This document shows, piece after piece, positions 52,911 through 62,445 of a DNA stretch of 64,000 bases. Numbering within the stretch: the stretch's first letter is position 1; the number at the start of each line of letters is the position of its first letter. The DNA lies in NCBI GenBank assembly GCA_002383485.1, contig DFYY01000005.1, positions 11,944-75,943 on the forward strand, read 5' to 3'. The position numbers and the translations under genes were made by a program. The notes under the pieces were generated by a model. The model was given only the letters and a program-made list of their open reading frames with translations. It was not told where the DNA came from and searched no databases. This DNA is from Bacteroidales bacterium UBA4070 (GTDB taxonomy: Bacteria; Bacteroidota; Bacteroidia; Bacteroidales; VadinHA17).

Positions 52911-54089
52911 ATGAAGCTCTCCAAAATCCCCCTCCTTGGCCGGGTGGTAATCGCCATTATCCTTGGAATTTTTGTCGGACAGTTTGCCCCGGTCTGGTTT
53001 GCCCGGATTTTTGCTACATTCAACTCGCTGTTTGGCAATTTCCTGTCGTTCATCATTCCGCTTCTCATCATCGGGCTCATCACCCCGGCAATTGGTGAGC
53101 TGGGTCACGGGGCCGGGAAATTGCTGGCTCTTACAGCGCTCATAGCTTATATCTCAACCCTGTTCTCGGGCTTATTCACATTCTTTTCCTGCCAGGCGGT
53201 ATTTCCTCATATCCTTTCCGAAGGAATCGATACCGGGGTGCTGAATGGCATAGAGGAGGTTGCCATAAAGCCATTCTTTACAATTGAGATGCCACCCGTA
53301 ATGGATGTGATGCCGGCACTGATACTTTCATTCTGCATCGGACTGGGCATTACATTCCTGAAAGGCGACACCTTGCAGAAGGCGTTTCTGGAATTCAGGG
53401 AGATTATAACAATGATCATTAAGAACATTATCATCCCGTTTCTGCCTTTCTACATTTTTGGGATGTTTCTTTCGATGTCTGTTTCGGGCCAGGTATATTC
53501 TGTGATAGTTCTGTTCCTGAAGGTTATACTGGTAATCTTCATTCTTCACATCCTGTTGCTTTTAATACAGTTCCTGGTTGCAGGAGCCATATCTGGGCGG
53601 AACCCCCTGAAAGCGCTGAAGGGCATGTTGCCGGCCTATGCCACCGCGCTGGGCACCTCTTCGTCGGCAGCCACAATCCCTGTTACACTTCAGTGTGCAA
53701 TCAACAACAAAGTCAATTCAACCATAGCCTCTTTCACTGTACCCCTGTGTGCCACAATCCACCTGGCCGGGAGTACCATGAAAATAACCGGATTCGCACT
53801 GGCAATCCAGTACTTTTTCGGGATTCCGGTCGATTTAGCCGCATTCATCGGGTTTATTTTCATGCTGGGTATCATTATGATTGCCGCTCCCGGTGTGCCC
53901 GGGGGTGCCATCATGGCTGCAGTTGGTATTCTTCAGAGCATTCTTGGTTTCAACGAGCAGATGATAGGATTGATGATTACGCTTTACATTGCAGTTGACA
54001 GCTTCGGAACGGCATGCAATGTGACAGGTGATGGGGCAATTGCCCTGATAGTCGATAAAATATCAGGAAAAAAACTGTCTGCTGCCTGA
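52911..54089 (+). CDS. Dicarboxylate/amino acid:cation symporter (DAACS)
   Basis: 393 residues from ATG 52911, eight helices plus two re-entrant loops. ATALGTSSSAATIPVTL is the serine-rich hairpin of the glutamate transporter family, and TVPLCATIHLAGSTMKI and VDSFGTACNVTGDGAIALI are its substrate and cation sites (the last Asp and Asn included). Imports glutamate, aspartate, serine or a C4-dicarboxylate with sodium or protons. Could feed the aspartase and fumarate metabolism implied elsewhere in the window. No operon partner. Confidence 0.93.
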   Translation: MKLSKIPLLGRVVIAIILGIFVGQFAPVWFARIFATFNSLFGNFLSFIIPLLIIGLITPAIGELGHGAGKLLALTALIAYISTLFSGLFTFFSCQAVFPHILSEGIDTGVLNGIEEVAIKPFFTIEMPPVMDVMPALILSFCIGLGITFLKGDTLQKAFLEFREIITMIIKNIIIPFLPFYIFGMFLSMSVSGQVYSVIVLFLKVILVIFILHILLLLIQFLVAGAISGRNPLKALKGMLPAYATALGTSSSAATIPVTLQCAINNKVNSTIASFTVPLCATIHLAGSTMKITGFALAIQYFFGIPVDLAAFIGFIFMLGIIMIAAPGVPGGAIMAAVGILQSILGFNEQMIGLMITLYIAVDSFGTACNVTGDGAIALIVDKISGKKLSAA

Positions 54090-54186
54090 CTGCACTGAAA
54101 GGAACATAAAGGAGATCGGTTCCCCTTCAACCAAGCCCGTAAAAAATTGTTTATTTTTCAGAAACGAAAAACAGCATTCAGACCTG

Positions 54187-55404
54187 ATGAATATTCTAAA
54201 ATACCTGGCCCTGGCGGTTTTTGCCGCAATTACATTTTTCTCCTGCAGCAACCTTAAGCCTGAAAGGGACAAACCATATGTGGTACTGGTCTCGCTCGAT
54301 GCCTTCAGATGGGATTATGACTCGATTCATGGCACCCCGGTTCTTGATGACATAGCCCGGAAAGGAGTAGTGGCTGAGCGTCTGATCCCCTCATTCCCGA
54401 CGAAAACCTTCCCGAACCATTATACGATTGCAACAGGTCTTTATCCGGATCATCACGGTCTGGTAAACAACAGCTTTTATGCACCTGATCTTGACATGGT
54501 TTACAGGATCGGTGACCGCGCCATGGTCTCCAACGGAGATTTTTACGGGGGCGAACCGATGTGGGTCACCGCCCGCAGGCAGGGGATGAAGTCAGCCTCC
54601 TTCTACTGGGTGGGGTCCGAGGCTCCGGTACAAGGGATGCAGCCCGATTACTGGAAGGTGTTTGATGATGAGGTACCCTTCGGCGACCGCGTCGACACGG
54701 TAATGCATTGGCTGTCACTGCCTGTGAACAAAAGGCCGCACCTTGTCACACTCTATTTTGAAGAACCTGATGCTGTCAGTCACTCATACGGTCCCGTCTC
54801 ACCTGAGACAGGTGCAGTTGTAAGGAGCCTCGACAGCCTGCTGGGAGTCCTGCGCACAGGCCTGGCAAAGCTGCCGCACGGCAGGAACATCAATCTGATA
54901 GTTCTTTCAGACCACGGGATGACAGAAGTTGATGCCTCACGGTATAACTACATCTTTGACACACTCCCCCAGGCGATGGTGAAGAAGATATTCGGCGGCA
55001 ATCCCGTCTGGGCTATTGAACCCTTCGAGGGGAAAAGGGACAGTGTGCTTCTCCTGCTGAACATGCAGCGAGGTATGAAGGCATACCGGAAGGAGAACCT
55101 GCCTGCACACCTGCATTATGGAACACATCCGCGCATACCTGAGATAGTCCTTGTTGCCAATCCTGGTTGGACGGCAGGACTGAGGGCTGAGCCGGGACGT
55201 TATTCGAAGGGTGATCACGGTTATGACTGGAAATGCCGCGACATGCACTCGATTTTCTATGCCGAGGGGCCTGCCTTTAAGAAAGGATTCACTATTGACA
55301 CACTGTATAATGTTGATATTTATAATATTGTAACCGGAATCCTGGGTTTGGTGCCGGCCCCGAACGACGGCAACCCGGAGCGGATAGCGCCTCTATTCCG
55401 GTGA
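54187..55404 (+). CDS. Ectonucleotide pyrophosphatase/phosphodiesterase (NPP) lipoprotein
   Basis: 405 residues, lipobox ITFFSC (Cys20). Alkaline-phosphatase fold with metal sites VVLVSLDAFRWDY, the nucleophile Thr in PSFPTKTFPNHYTIATGLYP, EEPDAVSHSYGP, VLSDHGM and GDHGYD. It cleaves pyrophosphate or phosphodiester bonds of nucleotides outside the cytosol. 83 bp separate it from the symporter upstream; no operon evidence. Confidence 0.93.
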   Translation: MNILKYLALAVFAAITFFSCSNLKPERDKPYVVLVSLDAFRWDYDSIHGTPVLDDIARKGVVAERLIPSFPTKTFPNHYTIATGLYPDHHGLVNNSFYAPDLDMVYRIGDRAMVSNGDFYGGEPMWVTARRQGMKSASFYWVGSEAPVQGMQPDYWKVFDDEVPFGDRVDTVMHWLSLPVNKRPHLVTLYFEEPDAVSHSYGPVSPETGAVVRSLDSLLGVLRTGLAKLPHGRNINLIVLSDHGMTEVDASRYNYIFDTLPQAMVKKIFGGNPVWAIEPFEGKRDSVLLLLNMQRGMKAYRKENLPAHLHYGTHPRIPEIVLVANPGWTAGLRAEPGRYSKGDHGYDWKCRDMHSIFYAEGPAFKKGFTIDTLYNVDIYNIVTGILGLVPAPNDGNPERIAPLFR

Positions 55405-55514
55405 CCGGGGAAATTGAGCGGGTCTCATATCTGGTGACCCGGAGCGGTTCTCTCCTCTCTTCAGATAATCTGGGATATTATGCAGATCTCACATCTGCTG
55501 ACACTGATTATATG

Positions 55515-56468
55515 TCACCTGTCGTCTGGTGAACGGTGATCAACGAAATCAATATTCCTTCTGATCTTCTCAAAACCTGTCCGCTTTACAGGCGATGACC
55601 TGAATATTTTTTTGAACTCATCGGGAGTGAGGCTGAGCCAATCTTTTCTTGTAAGTGAGGTGACGGGAAAATCAGGTATCAGCTCCTTATCTGTATATGG
55701 TACTGCCTTTTTATTCCACGGGCATACCTCCTGGCACCGGTCGCAGCCGTAAATGATCCTCTCTGTCTTTCCACGGAATTCTTCGGGTATGCTGCCATCA
55801 TGTTCTATTGTCAGGTAAGCGATGCAACGGCGGGCATCAATCGTCCTGTCACCGCAAATGGCTCCTGTCGGGCAGGCTTCGACGCATAGATTACAGTCAC
55901 CGCACCGGTCACGTGCTGAGGCATTGTCATAGAGAAGCTCCGCCGTTGTTACAATCTCACCGAGGAAGAAGAAAGAGCCTATATCCTTATTGATTACCAG
56001 ACTGTGTTTGCCTCGCCATCCCAGTCCGGCACGGATAGCCCATACTTTTTCGGCCACGGGACCGGCATCACAGAATGCCCGTGATAATGCATCCGGGACC
56101 TCTTTTTTAATGATCTTTTGAACGCGGTTCAGTTTTTCTTCTATGACCTGGTGGTAGTCCTTGACACGAGCATAGCGGCTGACGAAGTAGTTATCGGTAC
56201 CGGCAGAGGGGGCATTGCTGTAGTAACGGAGACCGGCAACTATAACTGATTTTGCTCCTTCCACCAGCGAGGTGATATCGCCTCGCTTCTCCAGGCTTCT
56301 CTCTAAGAATCCCATTGAGCCATTCTTCCCGGCTGCAATCCATTCGCCAATATGCTGGCTGTCTTCGTGATGAGGCAGGGCCTGGGCTATTCCTGCAATA
56401 TCGAAGCCTTCCATCCGAAGGCTTTCGCGGATTTTCCAGGTGAGCGCTATTTTGCGTGCATCGGTCAC
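55515..56468 (-). CDS. queG: Epoxyqueuosine reductase QueG
   Basis: Last step of queuosine synthesis in tRNA, with cobalamin and two 4Fe-4S clusters. 317 residues. Cluster motifs CGDCNLCVEACPTGAI and CDRCQEVCPWNKKA are complete, and the N-terminal LKVRYYS-like region reads GLRYYSNAP, with YARVKDYHQVIEEKL and AFCDAGPVAEKVWA typical of QueG. It lies downstream of the suf operon on the same strand (90-bp gap), which may help supply its clusters. Confidence 0.95.
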   Translation of the reverse strand: MTDARKIALTWKIRESLRMEGFDIAGIAQALPHHEDSQHIGEWIAAGKNGSMGFLERSLEKRGDITSLVEGAKSVIVAGLRYYSNAPSAGTDNYFVSRYARVKDYHQVIEEKLNRVQKIIKKEVPDALSRAFCDAGPVAEKVWAIRAGLGWRGKHSLVINKDIGSFFFLGEIVTTAELLYDNASARDRCGDCNLCVEACPTGAICGDRTIDARRCIAYLTIEHDGSIPEEFRGKTERIIYGCDRCQEVCPWNKKAVPYTDKELIPDFPVTSLTRKDWLSLTPDEFKKIFRSSPVKRTGFEKIRRNIDFVDHRSPDDR

Positions 56469-56558
56469 GGTACGGATTTCATGTAGGACTCATTCAGATC
56501 CATCGGTCAGTATCCGGATCCGGGAGCACTCTTCCATTACCGGTAAAGGTACATATTT

Positions 56559-56879
56559 TTAAAGCAGTCCCAGCTCCAGCTTTGCCTCTTCGCTCAGCAT
56601 GTGCCGGTCCCAAGGCGGGGTGAAGGTGAGCTTGAGGTCACAATCCTTTACCCCTTTGATACCGGCAACCTTGTAACTGACCTCTTCAACGAGATCCTCA
56701 GCCATAGGGCAGTTGGGGGCAGTGAGCGTCATGGTTATGTGAGCAATCTGTTCCTCGTCAACCCTGACCTCGTAGATAAGGCCGAGGTCATAGATGTTCA
56801 CCGGTATCTCGGGGTCAAAAATGCTCTTGAGTACGCCAACAATGCGTGCCTCTGTCTCCTGTATCTCCTGCGTGTTCAT
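56559..56879 (-). CDS. DUF59/MIP18 family Fe-S assembly protein (SufT-like)
   Basis: 106 residues, the standard length. DPEIPVNIYDLGLIYEVRVD and LTAPNCPMAEDLVEEV hold the conserved Asp-Pro and Cys of the family, which helps load Fe-S clusters into target proteins. The ATG overlaps the sufE stop codon by 4 bp. Last gene of the suf operon. Confidence 0.93.
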   Translation of the reverse strand: MNTQEIQETEARIVGVLKSIFDPEIPVNIYDLGLIYEVRVDEEQIAHITMTLTAPNCPMAEDLVEEVSYKVAGIKGVKDCDLKLTFTPPWDRHMLSEEAKLELGLL

Positions 56880-57304
56880 GAGTGTTCCTGTTTTGATTTG
56901 TATGCAAGGGCATAGAGACGCATCTGTTTCATCATGGCAAGCAGCCCGTTGGAGCGGGTGGGGGAGAGGTTCTCCCTCAGGCCGATTTTCTCTATGAAAT
57001 AGATATTTGCATCGACTATCTCTGCCGGGGTACGACCCGAAAAGACCCGTACCAGCAGTGCTACTATACCCCTGGTGATCAGCGCATCGCTCTCAGCGGA
57101 GAATGTGATAATTCCGTTTTCGAAGGAAGGGAAGAGCCATACCTTGCTCTGGCATCCCTCGATGAGGTATTCCGGGGTTTTGTGCCTCTCATCGAAAGGT
57201 GGCAGCGATCTGCCGAGGTCAATGAGATACTCATACCTCTCCATCCAGTCGCCGAACTGGGCGAACTCCTCAATGATCTGATCCTGTATTTCGTTAATAG
57301 TCAT
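56876..57304 (-). CDS. sufE: Sulfur acceptor protein SufE
   Basis: 142 residues. The sulfur-carrying Cys lies in LIEGCQSKVWL. LGRSLPPFDERHKTPEYL and the C-terminal SPTRSNGLLAMMKQM also match. Takes persulfide from SufS and passes it to SufB. Starts 9 bp after sufS and overlaps the DUF59 gene by 4 bp. Confidence 0.95.
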   Translation of the reverse strand: MTINEIQDQIIEEFAQFGDWMERYEYLIDLGRSLPPFDERHKTPEYLIEGCQSKVWLFPSFENGIITFSAESDALITRGIVALLVRVFSGRTPAEIVDANIYFIEKIGLRENLSPTRSNGLLAMMKQMRLYALAYKSKQEHS

Positions 57305-57313
57305 TATTTTATA

Positions 57314-58540
57314 TCATGCGAACATTTCCGTTACTTTCCTGACGCCCCTGACCAGCGCCTCAATCTCTGCCTCCGTGTTGTAGAAGGCTATCGAAGCCCT
57401 TATATTGCCGCTAATTCCAAATCGCTCCATGAGCGGCTGTGCACAGTGTGTTCCCGTTCTGACCGCAATACCCATCTTGTCAAGAATCATGCCGGCGTCA
57501 TACTGGTGTATCACCCCCGGTAGGAACGAGATCACCGAGACCTTGTGCGGTGCGGTTCCGTAGATTCGCAGGCCCTCAATGGCTGACAATCCGGCAGTTG
57601 CCGTGGCAAGGAGGGCCTGTTCTCTTTCAGCAACAGCCTCGCGGCCGAGGGTAGACAGGTAGTCAAGTGCGGCTGCCAGTCCTATGGCACCGGTAAAGTT
57701 GGTTGTGCCTGCTTCGAATTTGAACGGAAGCACGCTGTAGGTGGTCTTCTCAAATGTAACGTTTGCCACCATGTCTCCGCCACCCTGGTATGGGGGCAGT
57801 TCATTCAGCAGATCCGCCTTGCCGTAAAGCACCCCGATTCCGTTGGGTCCGTATACCTTGTGCCCGGAAAAAACGTAGAAATCGCAGTCCAGATCTGTTA
57901 CGTCAACCAGGCCGTGCTGTATCCCCTGCGCTCCGTCGATCAGCACCGGGATGCCGTGACGGTGGGCTTCAGCAACAATCTCCTTTACAGGGTTGATGGT
58001 TCCGAGCACATTTGAAACATGTGTCACGGCCACAATCCTGGTCCGTTCCGAAAGCAGATTCCTGTATGCTTCAAGGTCAAGAACCCCTTCGTCGGAGAAG
58101 GGGATGATTTTCAGCTTCGCCTTTTTGCGTTCGCAGAGCATCTGCCATGGAACGATGTTGGCATGGTGTTCCATGCCGCTGATGACTATCTCATCGCCCT
58201 CTCCCACAAATCTCTCCCCGAATGAGAAAGCCACTGCATTTATTGATGCGGTTGTGCCGGCTGTGAAGATGATTTCCTCCCTGGACCGGGCATTTATGAA
58301 TGCCCTGACTGTTTCGCGGGCTGCCTCGTAGCGGTCAGAAACCAGGTCTGAAAGATAATGCACACCACGGTGGACGTTTGCGTTGGCGGTGCGGTAGAGC
58401 TCTTCCATCATGTTGATTACCTGCAGCGGCTTCTGGGTTGTTGCGCCATTGTCAAGATAAATCAGTGGTTTCCCGTGTGCCTTTGTTGATAGGATGGGGA
58501 AGTCGGATCGGATCTCTTCTATGCTCTTAGCAAGCTTCAT
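57314..58540 (-). CDS. sufS: Cysteine desulfurase SufS
   Basis: PLP enzyme that takes sulfur from cysteine. From ATG 58540 (8 bp after the sufD stop; a TTG four codons earlier is less likely), 408 residues. YLDNGATTQKPLQVI, GMEHHANIVPWQ, DGAQGIQHGLVDV, the PLP Lys in YVFSGHKVYGP and the catalytic Cys in RTGTHCAQPLMERF are intact. Works with SufE next to it. Confidence 0.96.
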   Translation of the reverse strand: MKLAKSIEEIRSDFPILSTKAHGKPLIYLDNGATTQKPLQVINMMEELYRTANANVHRGVHYLSDLVSDRYEAARETVRAFINARSREEIIFTAGTTASINAVAFSFGERFVGEGDEIVISGMEHHANIVPWQMLCERKKAKLKIIPFSDEGVLDLEAYRNLLSERTRIVAVTHVSNVLGTINPVKEIVAEAHRHGIPVLIDGAQGIQHGLVDVTDLDCDFYVFSGHKVYGPNGIGVLYGKADLLNELPPYQGGGDMVANVTFEKTTYSVLPFKFEAGTTNFTGAIGLAAALDYLSTLGREAVAEREQALLATATAGLSAIEGLRIYGTAPHKVSVISFLPGVIHQYDAGMILDKMGIAVRTGTHCAQPLMERFGISGNIRASIAFYNTEAEIEALVRGVRKVTEMFA

Positions 58541-58548
58541 TACTTCGT

Positions 58549-59907
58549 TCAATTACACTGTATTGCACACGAGGCGCAGCGCGAAAGCTCACCGCGGAGA
58601 CGCTGCAAAACGAGGTTGTCAATGCGCTCGCGAAGTGCTTCTATGGGGATGTTCTTTATTACATCATGTGCAAACCCGAACATCAGCATCAGTTTTGCCT
58701 CCTTAGCGTCTATCCCGCGCGAGCGGAGGTAGAAGAGAGCGTTCTCATCGAGCTGGCCGACGGTTGCACCGTGGCTGCACTTTACGTCATCAGCATAGAT
58801 CTCCAGCTGCGGTTTGGTATCCATCCGTGCGGTGTCGGACATGATTATACTGTTGCTGCTCTGGAAGGCGTTGGTCTTCTGGGCATCTTTATGCACCATG
58901 ATACGGCCGTTGAAGGCGCCTGAAGCGTTATCATCCAGTACACCCTTGAAAAGCTGGGTGCTGTTGCAGTTGGGTGCTGCGTGGTCCACCTTTACGAAGT
59001 TGGCAATGTGCTGATGCTTGTCGGCCAGGAAGAGGCCGTAGCTGTGTGTCTCGGCATTTTCACCGTTGAGCCGGTGCCATGTGGCATTGCGTACAAGCCC
59101 GCCGTGCAGGGTGATGTTATTCGATGAGGCGAAGCTGTCGCGCTCCTGGTGGATAAATGTGTGCGTTATCTTTCCTGAGTCGTTATGCTGGTTCTGCACC
59201 CTGATTATCTCGAACCGGGCGTTGCGGCCTACATAGACCTCCGTGACTGTGTTCGTCAGGTAATGCTGTGGCGAGATTGCATGGTCGCAGACCAGAAGCG
59301 ACATCTGGGCTCCATCCTCAACCACTAACAGGTTACGGTCCTGTGCGAAAATATCCTGTGTGCTGTGGAGCAGGTTGACAATCTGTATCGGTTTGGTATA
59401 GACTGTGTTCTTTGGGGCATAGAGGAAGAGCCCGTCAGATGCCAATGCGGTGTTCAGCGGCACCAGCCCGTCGTTTTCGTTCTGTGCATACTTGTTGTAA
59501 TGTTTCTCCACCAGCGAGGGGAACTGCCTGGCAGCTGCCTTCATGCTGCCGACCCACAATCCACCGGGGAGCATTGCCAGTCCTTCATCTCCCTTTGGTA
59601 AGAAACCATTGAGCAGAACCATATTCCATACATCAAGATCCTGCACCTCGCAGTGGAACTTCTCAGCCTCCCTGAAGTCGCCGGGCACGGGCGAGAAGTA
59701 TTTTTCGTATTTGTAGCCAAACGATTTCTCGAGGTTTGTATACTTGTAGGCTTCGTTTTTCCTGTCGGGAATGCCGAGGCGCAGGAACTCACTGAAGGCT
59801 TCTGCACGGTACCTGTTATAGATATCTGGTGATCCCTTCAGGAGACCCTCATCCCTGGTTTCCCAGAGCTCGGTGAGCCTGTTTATTACTTCCGGTCTGT
59901 AGTCCAT
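58549..59907 (-). CDS. sufD: Fe-S cluster scaffold subunit SufD
   Basis: 452 residues with a beta-helix core and end DDVKCSHGATVGQLDENALFYLRSRGI, the SufBD signature with the conserved His. Partner of SufB and SufC in the scaffold complex. Starts inside the end of sufC (22-bp overlap). The C-terminus adds two close cysteines, CASCAIQC, after the usual end; their role is unknown. Confidence 0.95.
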   Translation of the reverse strand: MDYRPEVINRLTELWETRDEGLLKGSPDIYNRYRAEAFSEFLRLGIPDRKNEAYKYTNLEKSFGYKYEKYFSPVPGDFREAEKFHCEVQDLDVWNMVLLNGFLPKGDEGLAMLPGGLWVGSMKAAARQFPSLVEKHYNKYAQNENDGLVPLNTALASDGLFLYAPKNTVYTKPIQIVNLLHSTQDIFAQDRNLLVVEDGAQMSLLVCDHAISPQHYLTNTVTEVYVGRNARFEIIRVQNQHNDSGKITHTFIHQERDSFASSNNITLHGGLVRNATWHRLNGENAETHSYGLFLADKHQHIANFVKVDHAAPNCNSTQLFKGVLDDNASGAFNGRIMVHKDAQKTNAFQSSNSIIMSDTARMDTKPQLEIYADDVKCSHGATVGQLDENALFYLRSRGIDAKEAKLMLMFGFAHDVIKNIPIEALRERIDNLVLQRLRGELSRCASCAIQCN

Positions 59908-60683
59908 GTCTCTTCGCTGACTTCTGCTTCCTTCCTTATCCAGTCGTATCCTCTCTCCTCAAGCTTGAGAGCCAGTTCGGGGCCGCCTGATTTCACTATC
60001 CGGCCGTCATAGAGCACGTGCACGAAATCAGGCACGATATAGTCGAGCAGCCTCTGATAGTGCGTTATTACGATGACCGAGGTGTCGGGCCTGCGTATCT
60101 TGTTCACGCCGTTGGCGACGATGCGCAGGGCATCGATGTCAAGTCCTGAGTCGGTCTCATCGAGGAGTGCCAGTCTTGGCTCGAGCATCGCCATCTGGAA
60201 GATCTCATTCTTCTTCTTTTCGCCCCCGGAGAAGCCTTCGTTGACGCTCCTGTTTGTCAGGGCCGAGTCAATCTCCACGAGTTCTTTCTTCTCGCGCATC
60301 TGGCGCAGGAATTCGGAGGCCGACAGCGGTTCGAGGCCGCGGTGCTTGCGCTGCTCGTTGATTGCTGTCTTCATGAAGTTGACCATGCTGACGCCGGGAA
60401 TCTCAATGGGGTACTGGAAGGAGAGGAATATACCCTCGCGGGCACGTTCCTCGGGCGACATCTCCAGGAGGTTCTTGCCCTCGAAGGTGACGGTGCCAGC
60501 GGTTACTGTGGCTATCTCCCTGCCGGTAAGCACGTTGGCCAGGGTGCTCTTGCCGCTGCCGTTGGGACCCATGATTGCATGGATCTCGCCGGGCTTAACC
60601 TCGAGGCTGAGGCCCTTGAGGATCTCTTTATTGTCAATTGAGGCTTTTAAGTCTTTTATCTGTATCAAAAATTCGGTTTGCAT
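59886..60683 (-). CDS. sufC: Fe-S assembly ATPase SufC
   Basis: ABC-type soluble ATPase driving the SufBCD complex. 265 residues: Walker A GPNGSGKSTL, Q-loop FLSFQYPIEIPG, signature FSGGEKKKNEIFQMA, Walker B ALLDETDSGLDIDAL, and VITHYQR. The 145-bp gap after sufB shows no separate feature. Slightly longer than usual at the C-terminus because it runs into sufD. Confidence 0.96.
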   Translation of the reverse strand: MQTEFLIQIKDLKASIDNKEILKGLSLEVKPGEIHAIMGPNGSGKSTLANVLTGREIATVTAGTVTFEGKNLLEMSPEERAREGIFLSFQYPIEIPGVSMVNFMKTAINEQRKHRGLEPLSASEFLRQMREKKELVEIDSALTNRSVNEGFSGGEKKKNEIFQMAMLEPRLALLDETDSGLDIDALRIVANGVNKIRRPDTSVIVITHYQRLLDYIVPDFVHVLYDGRIVKSGGPELALKLEERGYDWIRKEAEVSEETWTTDRK

Positions 60684-60827
60684 GTCTTGTTTGCTGTTGA
60701 TTCTGTTTTGCCCCTCCTGGAATTATTTACTTAAAGGGTTGTCCATTGGTTTTCCGGGAGGTTATTCTTTACTTTCTTCTGCTGATATTTCAGTTTTTCA
60801 TTTATTGAACCTGGCTCTTCCGGAGTC

Positions 60828-62276
60828 TTATCCCACGCTTCCCTCAAGGCTTATCTGCAGCAGTTTCTGCGCTTCCACCGCGAACTCCATCGGGAGCTTG
60901 TTGATCACCTCGCGGGCATAGCCGTTGACGATCAGCCCGATTGCATCTTCAGTGGAGATGCCTCTCTGGTTGCAGTAGAAGATCTGGTCCTCGCCGATGC
61001 GTGATGTTGTTGCTTCGTGCTCCACGATTGCGGAGGGATTATCCACCTCGATATAGGGGAATGTGTGTGCCCCGCATTTGTCACCCAGCAGGAGCGAGTC
61101 GCACTGCGAAAAGTTGCGTGCCCCTTCTGCCTTGCCCAGCACCTTTACAAGACCGCGGTAGCTGTTCTGGCCGAATCCGGCCGAGATGCCCTTGGAGACG
61201 ATTGTGCTCTTCGTGTTGCGGCCGATGTGTATCATCTTTGTCCCGGTGTCAGCCTGCTGGTAATTGTTTGTGACGGCAACCGAGTAGAATTCGCCGACGG
61301 AGTTGTTGCCGCGCAGGATGCATGACGGGTATTTCCATGTGATTGCCGAGCCGGTTTCAACCTGGGTCCATGATATCTTCGAGTTATCTCCCTTGCAGAT
61401 GCCTCTCTTGGTGACGAAGTTGAATATTCCGCCCTTTCCCTCCTTATCGCCCGGGTACCAGTTCTGAACGGTGCTGTATTTGACCTCGGCGCCGCGCTCT
61501 GCCACTATCTCAACTACAGCTGCATGGAGCTGGTTCTCGTCGCGCATCGGCGCTGTGCAGCCCTCGAGGTAACTGACATAGGCATCCTCATCGGCAATCA
61601 GGAGGGTACGTTCGAACTGCCCGGTATTGGAGGCGTTGATGCGGAAGTATGTGGAGAGTTCCATCGGGCATCTGACCCCTTTCGGGATATAGCAGAAGGA
61701 GCCGTCGGAGAAAACCGCGGAGTTCAGAGTGGCGAAGAAGTTGTCAGTGTAGGGCACCACCGATGCGAGGTATTTCTGCACGAGGCCAGGGTGTTCTTTT
61801 ACGGCCTCTGAGAAGGAACAGAATATAATACCCATCTCAGCGAGTGTCTCGCGGAAGGTGGTTTTCACCGAGATGGAGTCCATGACGGCATCGACGGCCA
61901 CGCCGGCGAGGTGTTTCTGTTCCTCGAGGGGTATGCCGAGTTTGTCAAATGTCTTCAGCAGTTCCGGGTCAACATCGCTTAGGCTGTTGAGGCTCTTCTT
62001 CTGTTTTGGTGCTGCATAGAAGATAATCTCCTGGTAATCAATCTCTGGTATTCTCAGGTGAGCCCAATTGGGCATTTTCATCGTCTGCCAGTGGCGGAAT
62101 GCCTTGAGGCGGAACTCAAGCATCCATTCCGGCTCCTCCTTTTTGGCTGAGATGAGTCTTACAACGTCTTCACTGAGGCCTTTGGGGATAACATCGGTTT
62201 CTATATCGGTTACGAAGCCGTACTTGTATTCACCTGATGTTACCTCGCCCAGCAGCTTATCCTGATCATTTTCCAT
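60828..62276 (-). CDS. sufB: Fe-S cluster scaffold subunit SufB
   Basis: 482 residues from ATG 62276, which has GAAGGAGA 7 bp upstream; an upstream TTG gives five extra residues without its own ribosome site. Blocks FSEAVKEHPGLVQKYL, the YLEGCTAP turn with the conserved Cys, STVQNWYPGDKEGKGG and CDSLLLGDKCGAHTFPYIEV are all present. First gene of the operon sufB-C-D-S-E-DUF59, a full SUF system and the only Fe-S machine in the window. Confidence 0.96.
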   Translation of the reverse strand: MENDQDKLLGEVTSGEYKYGFVTDIETDVIPKGLSEDVVRLISAKKEEPEWMLEFRLKAFRHWQTMKMPNWAHLRIPEIDYQEIIFYAAPKQKKSLNSLSDVDPELLKTFDKLGIPLEEQKHLAGVAVDAVMDSISVKTTFRETLAEMGIIFCSFSEAVKEHPGLVQKYLASVVPYTDNFFATLNSAVFSDGSFCYIPKGVRCPMELSTYFRINASNTGQFERTLLIADEDAYVSYLEGCTAPMRDENQLHAAVVEIVAERGAEVKYSTVQNWYPGDKEGKGGIFNFVTKRGICKGDNSKISWTQVETGSAITWKYPSCILRGNNSVGEFYSVAVTNNYQQADTGTKMIHIGRNTKSTIVSKGISAGFGQNSYRGLVKVLGKAEGARNFSQCDSLLLGDKCGAHTFPYIEVDNPSAIVEHEATTSRIGEDQIFYCNQRGISTEDAIGLIVNGYAREVINKLPMEFAVEAQKLLQISLEGSVG

Positions 62277-62350
62277 ATCTGTCTCCTTCAACGGTACATC
62301 AACTCAACAAATGGCACCGTTTAAAGTTTGTGCACGTTTTTATAATCGTG

Positions 62351-62358
62351 CAAAATTA
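62351..62358 (-). promoter_or_regulatory. Likely -7 element of the suf operon promoter
   Basis: TAATTTTG on the minus strand fits TAnnTTTG, giving a leader of about 65 to 70 nt before sufB. No TTTG is seen at the -33 spacing. Confidence 0.4.
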
Positions 62359-62445
62359 ATCAAAAAATGGTGAGACAGACGAGATATCTGAAATGCCTGT
62401 TTCTCAGAACGACTCAACCGGTTTTCGTTTTACAGAATCCCGTGA